Source: Hymenobacter rubidus
GTDB taxonomy: Bacteria; Bacteroidota; Bacteroidia; Cytophagales; Hymenobacteraceae
Reading direction: 5' to 3'
Length of the DNA: 64,000 bases
NCBI RefSeq assembly: GCF_016734815.1
Contig: NZ_JAERQF010000004.1
Coordinates: 124,001 to 188,000, forward strand
Position numbers and translations under genes: made by a program
The notes under the pieces: generated by a model
Seen by the model: only the letters and a program-made list of their open reading frames with translations
Told to the model about the DNA's origin: nothing
Databases searched by the model: none
Shown: piece after piece, positions 26,037-33,904 of the stretch
Layout of the letters: each line of letters starts with the position of its first letter
How positions within the stretch are numbered: position 1 is the first letter of the stretch

Positions 26037-27116
26037 ATGAAAGAACCGCTAAACCCTTTTGTAGCTGTCGAAAATATCTACACACCCCGGCAACGCTACG
26101 TGCTGCTGGTGGCTTCCCTGCTGGGCCTGGTGGGGCTGATGGTGTTTGGGTTGGCGCAGTATCTGACGGCTTTTCTGGCGGCGGGCATCCTCTTTGTTGT
26201 GTTTCGGCCGTGGTGGATAGCGCTGGTTCACCGGCGGCGCTGGGGCCGGCGACTGGTGACGGTGGGCATTTTGCTGGTGACGGTGGTGGTGCTGGTGGTG
26301 CCTTTCTACGCGCTGAGCTCCTTGCTGCTCGACCGGCTCATTGCCTTCGCGCAGAATCCCGAGCAGATTCTGGACGTGGTGCACAAGGTAGAAAAAGCCG
26401 TAGGCTTTAAGATTACGGAACAGCTGAATGTGCGCCAGCTGCTGCTGCAAGCCGGAGCCAAGGTGAGTGGCTGGCTGCCTACACTGGCCAGCAGCGCCCT
26501 AAACTTTCTGGTGATTGTGGGCCTGATGCTGTTTACGATGTACTACATGTTTATGCAGGAAACCTACTTTCTGCTGGGGCTGCACCGTTACCTGCCGTTT
26601 CGCAACGAAACGTTGCAGGAGCTGGGCGAGTCGTTGAAAAACAACGTGAACGCCAACGTGCTGGGCCAGGTAGTGGTCGCTTTGGTGCAAAGCATTCTGA
26701 CGGGACTGACGCTTTGGATTTTTGGGGTGCCCGACTCGTTGTTTTGGGGCGTGGTAGCTTTTTTTATGGCGTTTCTGCCGGTGCTGGGCACGCCTTTGGT
26801 GTGGGGGCCGGCGGCACTCTACCAGTTTTCACAGGGGCACAATGGCCAGGCCATCGGAATTCTGCTGGTGGGTTTTATCGTGATTATCAACGTGGATAAC
26901 CTGCTGCGTATCGTGTTGGCCAAGCGCATGGGCGACATTCATCCGCTCGTCACGCTGGTGGGGCTGGTGCTGGGGGTGGAAGTTTTCGGGCTCATCGGGC
27001 TGGTGGTAGGACCACTGCTGGTGTCGTATTTCCTGGTACTGATGGAGGTCTTTCGGCGCGAAAACCGGATGCACCGGGACGCAAACGCCGCTGCCACCGG
27101 CTCGCGCAATCCCTGA
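26037..27116 (+). CDS. AI-2E family (PerM-like) transporter
   Basis: 359-residue inner-membrane protein with about eight hydrophobic helices: two near 21-65, one near 72-95, a soluble stretch of about 100-150, then helices near 155-175, 215-260, 270-290 and 305-335. The C-terminal part includes the family pattern GVPDSLFWGVVAFFMAFLPVLGTPLVWGPAAL and IHPLVTLVGLVLGVEVFGLIGLVVGPLLVS. Family members are reported to export quorum signals or act as ion antiporters; the substrate here is unknown. It is encoded alone between two terminated genes. Confidence 0.88.
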   Translation: MKEPLNPFVAVENIYTPRQRYVLLVASLLGLVGLMVFGLAQYLTAFLAAGILFVVFRPWWIALVHRRRWGRRLVTVGILLVTVVVLVVPFYALSSLLLDRLIAFAQNPEQILDVVHKVEKAVGFKITEQLNVRQLLLQAGAKVSGWLPTLASSALNFLVIVGLMLFTMYYMFMQETYFLLGLHRYLPFRNETLQELGESLKNNVNANVLGQVVVALVQSILTGLTLWIFGVPDSLFWGVVAFFMAFLPVLGTPLVWGPAALYQFSQGHNGQAIGILLVGFIVIINVDNLLRIVLAKRMGDIHPLVTLVGLVLGVEVFGLIGLVVGPLLVSYFLVLMEVFRRENRMHRDANAAATGSRNP

Positions 27117-27139
27117 CGCAATCCGGCGGTGCTGGGGCT

Positions 27140-27147
27140 TACCTTTG
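27140..27147 (+). promoter_or_regulatory. Bacteroidota -7 promoter element TACCTTTG
   Basis: TACCTTTG ends 34 bases before the ATG of the PLP enzyme at 27182 and 24 bases after the transporter stop. Confidence 0.5.
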
Positions 27148-27181
27148 GCAAACCGCAGGGTGATACTTGCTACCCAGCCTC

Positions 27182-28306
27182 ATGACCAATATCCAGCCCA
27201 AAATCACGCCCATCTACCAGACTTCGGTTTTCAAGTTTGAAGACCTGGATGCCGTGCAGCAGTACTTCGACGAGCCGGGCAGCCGCTACCTCTACTCACG
27301 CAACGGCAACCCCAATTCCGACGAGCTGGCCGAGGCCGTGAACCGCTGGGAAGAGGGCGCAGGGGCCGTGGCTACGGGCTCGGGCATGGCGGCCATCTTC
27401 GCGGCGCTACTCACCTATTGCCAGGCCGGCGACCATGTGCTGTGCGCGGCCGACATCTACGGCGGCTCGGCGGCGCTGCTGAATTTGGAGCTGTCGCGGC
27501 TGGGTATTTCGGTGAGCTATGTGCCCTTTGAAAGCCTGTACGACCTTGCGGCCTATGTGCAGCCCACGACCCGACTGCTGCTCTGCGAAACGATGAGCAA
27601 CCCGCTGCTGCGCGTAGTGGACCTGCGCGCCGTCGCCGAGGAGTGCCACCGCCACGGCCTGAAACTGGTAGTCGATAACACGTTTTCGACCCCCGTGCTC
27701 ACCCGGCCACTGGCTTTCGGGGCCGACCTCGTGCTGCACAGCGTGACCAAGTACCTAGCCGGCCACTCCGACGTGACAGCCGGCGCCGTGGTGGCCGCCA
27801 CACCTGAAGACGCGGGCCGCCTGCGCCAGATTGGCGTGGTTTTCGGCCTGACTTTGAGCCCGATGGAGAGCTGGCTGGCCGTGCGCGGCATGAAAACCAT
27901 GCGCCTGCGCGTGGCCGCCCACAGCGAAAATGCGCTGCTGATAGCCGGGTTTCTGGAACAGCATCCGGCCGTGCAGGTCGTGTACTACCCTGGCCTGGCC
28001 ACGCACCCGCAGCACGCGCTAGCTGCTACCCAGGGCGCGGGCCGCTTCGGCGGGATGCTCTCGATGCGCTTGCCCGATGATACGGCCGTAGTCAACCGCT
28101 TTATGCAGCGCAGCCAGCGGTTTCCGTTTGCGCCCTCATTGGCAGGCGTGGATTCGTCGTGCTCGCACCCGCTTTATACTTCGCACCGGGCTTTGACTGA
28201 TGCGCAGCGGGCGGAACTGGGCATCACCGTAGGGCTGGTGCGGCTGAGCGTGGGAATTGAGCCGGTGGAGGAACTGTTGGCCGATTTGGCCCAGGCGCTG
28301 GAGTAG
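27182..28306 (+). CDS. Cys/Met metabolism PLP-dependent enzyme (trans-sulfuration family)
   Basis: 374 residues. Fold type I PLP enzyme of the cystathionine gamma-synthase / cystathionine lyase / methionine gamma-lyase family. PLP lysine K190 in LVLHSVTKYLAGHSDVTAGAVV; YSRNGNPNSDELAEAVNRWEEG and TGSGMAAIFAALL near 38-75; DNTFSTPVLTRPLAFGAD near 165. The usual Y-x-R at the other subunit's active site is present as YLYSRNGNP. Which sulfur reaction it runs cannot be told from sequence alone. ATG 27182 is chosen; an in-frame start 15 bases upstream adds MLPSL. Confidence 0.88.
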   Translation: MTNIQPKITPIYQTSVFKFEDLDAVQQYFDEPGSRYLYSRNGNPNSDELAEAVNRWEEGAGAVATGSGMAAIFAALLTYCQAGDHVLCAADIYGGSAALLNLELSRLGISVSYVPFESLYDLAAYVQPTTRLLLCETMSNPLLRVVDLRAVAEECHRHGLKLVVDNTFSTPVLTRPLAFGADLVLHSVTKYLAGHSDVTAGAVVAATPEDAGRLRQIGVVFGLTLSPMESWLAVRGMKTMRLRVAAHSENALLIAGFLEQHPAVQVVYYPGLATHPQHALAATQGAGRFGGMLSMRLPDDTAVVNRFMQRSQRFPFAPSLAGVDSSCSHPLYTSHRALTDAQRAELGITVGLVRLSVGIEPVEELLADLAQALE

Positions 28307-28391
28307 CGGGAGGGCGACAATAAACATGTGCTTTCTCTCATCTGGCAACTTTTCGTGCCGGTAGAGGCCTCTCGCTTGCGGAGGACAAAAT

Positions 28392-28439
28392 AATACCCAC
28401 CAGTCTGTTCCGAGCAATCGGGACGAACTGGTGGGTATT
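28392..28439. terminator. bidirectional hairpin between convergent genes
   Basis: AATACCCACCAGT/ACTGGTGGGTATT stem with a 22-base loop that also contains CCGAGCAATCGG. No long U tract, but it sits exactly between two converging genes. Confidence 0.6.
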
Positions 28440-28488
28440 GAATTTTAGGAAGCGGGCCTTGGCAATGAAGCCCGTCCGGCGCGGCTTC

Positions 28489-29070
28489 TTACAGCTTGTC
28501 CGACACCGAAGTCGAAATCTGCTTGGCGGTGCGAAGGGCCTGAAACTCGCCCTGCTGTGAGCGGATGGTCAGTTTGTCATCGAGCGAAAAACTGGAGCGT
28601 AGCTGCTGGTAGCGGCCATTGAGGCTGCTGAGCACGGCGGCGGCGTTGTTCCAGTCAGTGGGTTTCCAGTTCGAACGGTCTTCGCGCACGCGCTCAATAA
28701 AATATTCGTAGGCCTTGAGCAGGCCGGTAGCCGAGAGTGTACTTACGGTGGTTTTCTGGCGCAGGAAGCTGGTCACCTGGGCATCGGAGGCAGCGGCTAC
28801 GGGGGCTTCCTCCGTCGAGCTGCTGGTGGTTGCGGTCGAGGAAGGAGTGGTAGTGCCCGCCGGTACATTGATGGTGCGGGTGGTACGCCGAATAACCTTG
28901 CCCGTGGCGGGGTCCAGGTCTTCGGTTACTTCGGTTTGCTGCTGAGTAGCCGGGGCCGTGGTGGTCGTGGTTGGCTTGGTGGTTGTGGAGGTCTTTGTGG
29001 TCTTGGTTTGGGCCATAGTGGCGAAGGGCAAGACCAACAGCAGGGCAACGAAAGCGTGGGAGTTGTTCAT
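28489..29070 (-). CDS. exported Thr/Ser-rich protein with C-terminal helical domain
   Basis: 193 residues. Signal peptide (MNNSHAFVALLLVLPFATMAQ), then a threonine-rich low-complexity segment of about 25 residues (TKTTKTSTTTKPTTTTTAPA). A short basic 'DPATGKVIRRTTRTINVPAG' stretch, another Ser/Thr linker, and a helical C-terminal domain from about 98 on follow (SFLRQKTTVSTLSATGLLKAYEYFIERVREDRSNW). No family recognised. Probably periplasmic. The Thr/Ser tracts could be O-glycosylated, as Bacteroidota modify D(S/T) motifs, but this is inference. Confidence 0.65.
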   Translation of the reverse strand: MNNSHAFVALLLVLPFATMAQTKTTKTSTTTKPTTTTTAPATQQQTEVTEDLDPATGKVIRRTTRTINVPAGTTTPSSTATTSSSTEEAPVAAASDAQVTSFLRQKTTVSTLSATGLLKAYEYFIERVREDRSNWKPTDWNNAAAVLSSLNGRYQQLRSSFSLDDKLTIRSQQGEFQALRTAKQISTSVSDKL

Positions 29071-29246
29071 GGGAAAAAAGGGTTAGCTGCGCCTTTAACG
29101 ACAAAACGAAGGTGTATGGCCGTCGCGCAATACATAATTTGCAATTATGGGACCAATCTGCGCCGGGATATTCGTGATGGCAGATGCATTCGCCAAATGA
29201 TAAACGCGTAAGCCAATATGCTGATATGAAATGCTGCTTTTGGCCA

Positions 29247-30410
29247 CTAGCGCCAGGCTTCGTGCAGGGCATCGGCCACCCGGCGCAGCTCTGCGTCGCC
29301 CATGGCGGTGCCGCTGGGCAGGCACAGGCCACGGGCAAACAAGTCGGCGCACACGGCCCCGCCATACATGGGCGCGGTAGCGAATAAGGGTTGCAAGTGC
29401 AGGGGCTTCCACAGCGGCCGGCTCTCGATGTTGTGGGTTTCGAGGTGCAGGCGCAGCGCCTCGGGCGTGAGCACAGCAGCGGCCGGGGCTTCGGGCTCCG
29501 GGGCGGCCAGCAGCACGGTGGTCAGCCAGCGGTTGGAGCGGCTGCCGGCCGGCTCCTGGGCCAGGGCCACGGTCAGGCCGGGCAGGTCGGCCAGGTGCTC
29601 GCGGTACCAGGCAAAGATTTCGCGGCGGCGCTTCACCCGCTCGTCCAGCAGTTCCATCTGGCCCCGGCCGATGCCGGCCAACAGGTTGCTGAGGCGGTAG
29701 TTGTAGCCCACTTCGGAATGCTGGTAGTAGGGGGCGTCATCCTTGGCCTGGGTGGCCAGGAAACGGGCTTTTTGGGCCAGCACAGCGTCGTTGGTCACCA
29801 GCGCGCCGCCGCCGCTGGTGGTCAGAATCTTGTTGCCATTGAAGGAAAACACGCCCACCCGGCCAAAGCCGCCCAGCGGCTGGCCGCCGTAGCGCGAGCC
29901 CAGCGCTTCGGCTGCGTCTTCCAGCACGGGAATGTCGAATTCCTGCGCCAGCGCCATTATTTCGGTCAGCTTGGCGGGCATGCCGTAGAGGTGCACGAGG
30001 ATGAGAGCCTTGGGCTTTTTGCCCTTGGCCAGGCGGTCCACAATGGCTTCGCGCAGGCGCTCGGGGCACAGGTTCCAGGTATCGGCTTCGCTGTCGATGA
30101 ACACCGGCTGAGCCCCGAGGTACACAATGGGGTTGGCCGTGGCCACAAACGTGAAGGAAGGGCACAGCACCTCATCGCCGGGGCCCACGCCCAACAAAAT
30201 CAGCCCCAGGTGAATGGCCGCCGTGCCCGAGGTGAGGGCCACGCACTGCGCCACCCCCGTAGCCGCGCAGATGTCGGCTTCAAAGCCCGTGATGTTGGGC
30301 CCGGCTGGCGCCACCCAGTTGTCCTCAATGGCCTTGTGCACGTAGTTCAGCTCGTGCCGGCCCAAGTGGGGCGGGGAAAGGTAGAGGCGGTCGTAATCCT
30401 GGCTACGCAT
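29247..30410 (-). CDS. DegT/DnrJ/EryC1-family sugar aminotransferase (PglE-like)
   Basis: 387 residues. PLP-dependent transfer of an amino group to a keto-sugar nucleotide. PLP lysine K194 in VFSFNGNKILTTSGGGALVTND; SGTAAIHLGLILLGVGPGDEVLCPSFTFVATANPIVYLGA near 61-100; VLEDAAEALGSRYGGQPLGGFG near 162-183. With the acetyltransferase and the initiating transferase upstream it would make and attach a 4-amino (for example bacillosamine-type) sugar. The minus-strand ATG directly follows the AAGCGAAGCGTC end of repeat B2, so transcription from the acetyltransferase side must cross that repeat. Confidence 0.88.
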   Translation of the reverse strand: MRSQDYDRLYLSPPHLGRHELNYVHKAIEDNWVAPAGPNITGFEADICAATGVAQCVALTSGTAAIHLGLILLGVGPGDEVLCPSFTFVATANPIVYLGAQPVFIDSEADTWNLCPERLREAIVDRLAKGKKPKALILVHLYGMPAKLTEIMALAQEFDIPVLEDAAEALGSRYGGQPLGGFGRVGVFSFNGNKILTTSGGGALVTNDAVLAQKARFLATQAKDDAPYYQHSEVGYNYRLSNLLAGIGRGQMELLDERVKRRREIFAWYREHLADLPGLTVALAQEPAGSRSNRWLTTVLLAAPEPEAPAAAVLTPEALRLHLETHNIESRPLWKPLHLQPLFATAPMYGGAVCADLFARGLCLPSGTAMGDAELRRVADALHEAWR

Positions 30411-30624
30411 GACGCTTCGCTTAATGAGGAATTAAGAATGAAGAATGAGGAATTGAGTATAGAACACCAGGTAGAACGTCATGCAGCGCGCAGCGATGTA
30501 TCTCGTATGGGGTAGTACTCAATCGTATTGATTAGTGACAGCGCGCGAGATGCTTCGCTGCGCGCTGCATGACGTTACTGCTTGCAAATTCTTTATTCTT
30601 CATTCTTCATTCTTAATTCTTTCG
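30411..30624. repeat. family B repeat, copy B2, with family A copy f nested inside
   Basis: The B left arm at 30411-30455 starts GACGCTTCGCTTAATGAGG; the right arm at 30587-30624 reads AATTCTTTATTCTTCATTC and so on. Between them lies a complete family A palindrome (30475-30576: AACGTCATGCAGCGCGCAGC / CTGCGCGCTGCATGACGTT). The right arm encodes the last residues (RMKNEE) of the acetyltransferase. The left arm abuts the start codon of the aminotransferase. Confidence 0.88.
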
Positions 30625-31294
30625 CTGGTACGCCCACGGCCGTCACGTTGGCGGGCAGGTCGCGCACGGCCACTGCGCCAGCCCCGATAATGGTATGGGC
30701 ACCAATGCGCACCCCCTGAATAATGGTGGCATTGGTGCCGAGGTACACGCCGGTGGCAAGCCGTGCTGCGCCGCTCACGTTGGCATGGGGCATGAGGGAG
30801 CAAAAGTCGCCCAAATCAGCATCGTGGCCAATGGTGCAGCCCAGGTTCAGCAACACAAAACGGCCCAGCGTGATGTCGCAGGTGAGCAGGCAGCCTTGCT
30901 GAATGATGCAGCCTTTGCCCAGGGCAATGCGCTGGCGCGGGGCCAGCGCCACCCGCGGGTGCACCAGCGCCGGAAACGACAGTTGCGGCGAGTTGAGCCG
31001 CGCCACCACGCCCGCCCGTCCGGCCGAACTGCCCACCGCCACGGCCACCGCCAGCGGCTCCGGGGTGGCGTTGAGGTCGGCGGCGGTGCCCAAGTAGGGG
31101 AGGCCGGCCACCGTGGGCGTGGCGGGGGCCTGGTCGTCGTAGAAGCCGCGCACGTGCCAGGTGGGCTGCGTTTCGTTGAGCTGCTGGAGCAGCAGCAGTA
31201 CCTCGCGGCCCAGGCCGCCCGCGCCAAAAATGACCAGCGGCGGGGCTTGCTCGGCTGATTCTATTTCGTAATCTGAAAAAAACAACTGGGTCAT
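30593..31294 (-). CDS. sugar O/N-acetyltransferase, NeuD/PglD-like left-handed beta-helix
   Basis: 233 residues. An N-terminal Rossmann-like domain (PPLVIFGAGGLGREVLLLLQQL) is followed by a left-handed beta-helix of hexapeptide repeats from about 115 on (ALGKGCIIQQGCLLTCDITLGRFVLLNLGCTIGHDADLGDFCSLMPHANVSG). The catalytic His of this family is in TIGHD. The ending 'ANVTAVGVPAKEL' is the normal C-terminus of the family; the extra RMKNEE comes from repeat B2. Gene order (transferase, acetyltransferase, aminotransferase) mirrors pglC-pglD-pglE. Spacing to the sugar transferase stop is 10 bases. Confidence 0.87.
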   Translation of the reverse strand: MTQLFFSDYEIESAEQAPPLVIFGAGGLGREVLLLLQQLNETQPTWHVRGFYDDQAPATPTVAGLPYLGTAADLNATPEPLAVAVAVGSSAGRAGVVARLNSPQLSFPALVHPRVALAPRQRIALGKGCIIQQGCLLTCDITLGRFVLLNLGCTIGHDADLGDFCSLMPHANVSGAARLATGVYLGTNATIIQGVRIGAHTIIGAGAVAVRDLPANVTAVGVPAKELRMKNEE

Positions 31295-31304
31295 GGGTGG
31301 AAAG

Positions 31305-31895
31305 CTACGAGGAAACCGGCGGGGGCGGACTGCCCCGAAACGCCGTGGTGGTGGCTTGGCCCGGCGCGGTCACGTCGCTGCCGCGCAGAGCCCGCCCGGC
31401 CGTGCGCCACAAGATGGTGAGGTCGAGGCCAAAGGAAAGGTGGTCGACGTACCACACATCGTAGGCAAATTTTTCTTCCCAGCTAAGGGCATTGCGGCCG
31501 TTCACCTGGGCCCAGCCCGTCAGGCCGGGGCGCACCTCGTGGCGCCGGGCCTGGGTAGGCGAGTACAAGGGCAGGTATTCAGGCAGCAACGGGCGCGGGC
31601 CCACCAGGCTGAGGTCGCCGCGCAGAATGTTCCAGAGCTGGGGCAACTCGTCGAGGGAGGTGGCGCGCAGCCAGCGGCCTAGTGCCGGCAGGCGCTGGGC
31701 GTCGGGCAGCAGCTGGCCGGCGGCATCGCGGGCGTCGCTCATGGTTTGAATCTTATACAGCGTAAACAGCTGCCCGTGCCAGCCCGGTCGCCGCTGCCGA
31801 AACAGCCAGCGCCCCCGGTTTTGCGTGGCCGCCAGCAGGCCCGCGCCAGCCAGCAGCGGCAGTGTGAGCAGCAGCAGCGCCCCGGCTACTGCCAC
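31305..31895 (-). CDS. initiating sugar-phosphate transferase (PglC/WcaJ family), start uncertain
   Basis: 196 residues if read from GTG 31895. Polyprenyl-phosphate sugar-1-phosphate transferase: a membrane helix (VAGALLLLTLPLLAGAGLLA), then GRWLFRQRRPGWHGQLFTLYKIQTM, SLDELPQLWNILRGDLSLVGPRPLLPEY (catalytic Asp-Glu pair in LDELPQ), and RPGLTGWAQVNGRN. The frame continues upstream with FYVRHGKRLLD (31896-31928), which matches the conserved 'GKRLLD' N-terminus of this family. No ATG, GTG or TTG precedes it before the in-frame TAG at 31986-31988, because repeat B3 begins at 31929. Either translation starts at a rare codon such as ATT within the repeat, or the protein is shortened at its N-terminus. 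Confidence 0.8.
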   Translation of the reverse strand: MAVAGALLLLTLPLLAGAGLLAATQNRGRWLFRQRRPGWHGQLFTLYKIQTMSDARDAAGQLLPDAQRLPALGRWLRATSLDELPQLWNILRGDLSLVGPRPLLPEYLPLYSPTQARRHEVRPGLTGWAQVNGRNALSWEEKFAYDVWYVDHLSFGLDLTILWRTAGRALRGSDVTAPGQATTTAFRGSPPPPVSS

Positions 31896-31928
31896 ATCGA
31901 GCAGGCGCTTGCCGTGGCGAACGTAGAA

Positions 31929-32110
31929 GGAATGAGGAATGACGCTTCGCTTAGTGAGGAATGAAAAATGAGCAATGAGGAATTGCTACAGACATAAACA
32001 AAAATAGGCTGTTCCAGATTGGCGGTACTTTTACAACCCGGTACCGTGGCTTAAAGCATGCTTACATTGGAGCATTCCTCATTCTTCATTCCTCACTAAG
32101 CGAAGCGTTC
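31929..32110. repeat. family B repeat, copy B3
   Basis: The left arm (about 31929-31985) contains GACGCTTCGCTTAGTGAGGA and AATGAGCAATGAGGAATTGC. The right arm (32072-32110) reads GCATTCCTCATTCTTCATTC and ends CTAAGCGAAGCGTTC. The centre (31986-32071) is unrelated AT-rich DNA with no gene. The left arm interrupts the sugar transferase start; the right arm ends 1 base before the ispE ATG. Confidence 0.9.
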
Positions 32111-32111
32111 A

Positions 32112-32933
32112 ATGCTCGTCTTTCCCAACGCCAAGCTCAACCTCGGCCTCTACATCACGCAGCGCCGGCCCGACGGCTTCCACAACCTCGAATCAGTGTT
32201 TTTGCCCCTGCCCTGGACGGATGCGCTGGAACTGCTGCCTGCCCCGGTTGGCCAAGCCGCCAGCATCACGCTCACCGGCCGTCCCATTCCCGGCGCTCCG
32301 GAAACCAATCTCTGCCTGCGGGCCTACGAACTGCTGCAAGCCGACTTCCCTCAACTGCCGCCGGTGCAGCTGTACCTGCACAAAATCGTCCCCATCGGAG
32401 CGGGCTTGGGCGGTGGCTCCGCCGATGCCGCGTTTGCCCTGAAAGCTGTTAACGAGTTGTTTGGCCTGAATCTGTCGGTGGAAAATCTGACCAGCTATGC
32501 CCGACGCCTGGGTTCCGACTGTGCGTTTTTCATCCGCAATCAGCCCGTGCTGGCCGTCGAAAAAGGCGACGTTTTCGAGGGAATCAGCCTAAGCCTGGCC
32601 GGTACCGGGTGCGTGGTTGTATACCCTAATCTGCACATCAGCACGGCCGAGGCGTATGCGCGCATCACGCCGCAAGCACCTGTTCACCCCTTGCGCGAGG
32701 CTTTGGCGCAGCCCATGGAAACCTGGCGCTCCACGGTGAGCAACGATTTTGAAACCGCCCTCACGCCGGCGCATCCGGTATTGGCCGAAATCAAGCAGCA
32801 GCTCTACGCGGCCGGCGCTACCTATGCCAGCATGTCGGGTTCGGGCTCGGCTGTGTATGGCCTGTGGGCGGGCGCAGAGCCGCCGGTGCTGGCGTGGCCG
32901 GCAGCGTTCAGCGTGTGGCAGGGCGTGCTCTAA
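32112..32933 (+). CDS. ispE: 4-diphosphocytidyl-2-C-methyl-D-erythritol kinase
   Basis: 273 residues of the GHMP kinase family, MEP isoprenoid pathway. N-terminus FPNAKLNLGLYITQRRPDGFHNLES has the conserved Lys and Asn; the ATP loop is VPIGAGLGGGSADAAFALKAVNELF; motif 3 is TYASMSGSGSAVYGL. Full length. The ATG lies immediately after the end of repeat B3, so any promoter must be within or beyond the repeat; TACTTTTA at about 32023 is a weak candidate. The 3' end overlaps the convergent EamA gene by 4 bases. Confidence 0.94.
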   Translation: MLVFPNAKLNLGLYITQRRPDGFHNLESVFLPLPWTDALELLPAPVGQAASITLTGRPIPGAPETNLCLRAYELLQADFPQLPPVQLYLHKIVPIGAGLGGGSADAAFALKAVNELFGLNLSVENLTSYARRLGSDCAFFIRNQPVLAVEKGDVFEGISLSLAGTGCVVVYPNLHISTAEAYARITPQAPVHPLREALAQPMETWRSTVSNDFETALTPAHPVLAEIKQQLYAAGATYASMSGSGSAVYGLWAGAEPPVLAWPAAFSVWQGVL

Positions 32934-33877
32934 ACCGGAATCGCCGGCTTCAAATCGGGCTCTTTGTCTTTCATCAGCCGCGCTACCAAGGGATGAATTA
33001 GCACGCTGAGCACAATCAGTAGCGTGCCAATGTAGAAGCCCGTCGACATCCGTTCCTGGTTGAATTGCGGTGCGTGCAGCACACCCTGCGTGTGCAGCCA
33101 GTAAATGGCCGCCGCCATGCTGATGCCATACACCGGTTCCAGGTTGATGGTCAGATTCACGGCAAAGGGCGAAATGCGCTTCATCAGTTCTACCGAAGAG
33201 GAGAAGGCATACACCGTGCACACGCCGGCCAGCAGGCCCAGCCGCAGCCAGTCGTAGCCGTGCCAGGCCAGCTGCAAGCCGTGGCCCTGGGTGAAGTAGT
33301 GGCTGTAAATAGGAAAAAACAGCACAATGCTCAGGCAAGCCCCCAGCATCTCGTAGAACGTGAGCCGCAGAGGCGGATGCTGCTTAATCAGCTTGGAATT
33401 TAGTACGCTGAACAGCGCCGACAACCCCGCCGACAGCACCGCCACGCCTAGCCCCAGCAGCTGGTCCAGCTCGGCCTGGCTCACCAGGTAAAGACCCACC
33501 ATCGTAATCAGCCCCAGCCCCACTTCGTAGCCGCGCACCCGACGCCAGAGCAGCAGCGGCTCCAGCAGCGAGGTCCACAGCGCCAGCGTGGCCAGCCCGG
33601 CCAGGCACACGCTCACCGACGAGAGCCGTGCCGCCAGAAAAAAGGTTATCCAATGCGCCGCCACCAGCGCCCCCACCGCCAGCAGCCGCAGTGCCTGCCC
33701 GGTGGGAATGCGCCACGGCATGCGCCGCGCCCCCAGCAGCACCGCCAGGCCCGTGGCTGCCAGCAGCGTGCGCCAAAACACCAGCTCTACTGGTGGCACC
33801 GTCAGCAGCTTGCCCAAAATGGCCGTGAAGCCCCACAGGAGCACAATGAAATGAAGCTTGAGGTAGTCCTTAATCAA
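32930..33877 (-). CDS. EamA/DMT-superfamily transporter
   Basis: 315 residues with ten predicted transmembrane helices in two five-helix EamA halves (first half ending near 140 with LGLITMVGLYLVSQ, second with FYEMLGACLSIVLFFPIY ... MAAAIYWLHTQG and the typical SLEPVY-like motif present as NLEPVYGISMAA). Probable export of amino acids or other small metabolites; substrate unknown. Single gene facing ispE. Confidence 0.87.
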   Translation of the reverse strand: MIKDYLKLHFIVLLWGFTAILGKLLTVPPVELVFWRTLLAATGLAVLLGARRMPWRIPTGQALRLLAVGALVAAHWITFFLAARLSSVSVCLAGLATLALWTSLLEPLLLWRRVRGYEVGLGLITMVGLYLVSQAELDQLLGLGVAVLSAGLSALFSVLNSKLIKQHPPLRLTFYEMLGACLSIVLFFPIYSHYFTQGHGLQLAWHGYDWLRLGLLAGVCTVYAFSSSVELMKRISPFAVNLTINLEPVYGISMAAAIYWLHTQGVLHAPQFNQERMSTGFYIGTLLIVLSVLIHPLVARLMKDKEPDLKPAIPV

Positions 33878-33904
33878 TGGGTGAATTGTTGAACGGATGG
33901 ATTG

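Noticed and set aside
28392..28439. Possible small RNA or tRNA-like fold
   Set aside because: The stem is strong but lacks cloverleaf features and a promoter; a convergent terminator is the simpler reading.
29071..29246. Small frames in the gap between the Thr-rich protein and the aminotransferase
   Set aside because: They are extensions of frames antisense or out of frame to neighbours; no start context, signal peptide or composition supports a gene.
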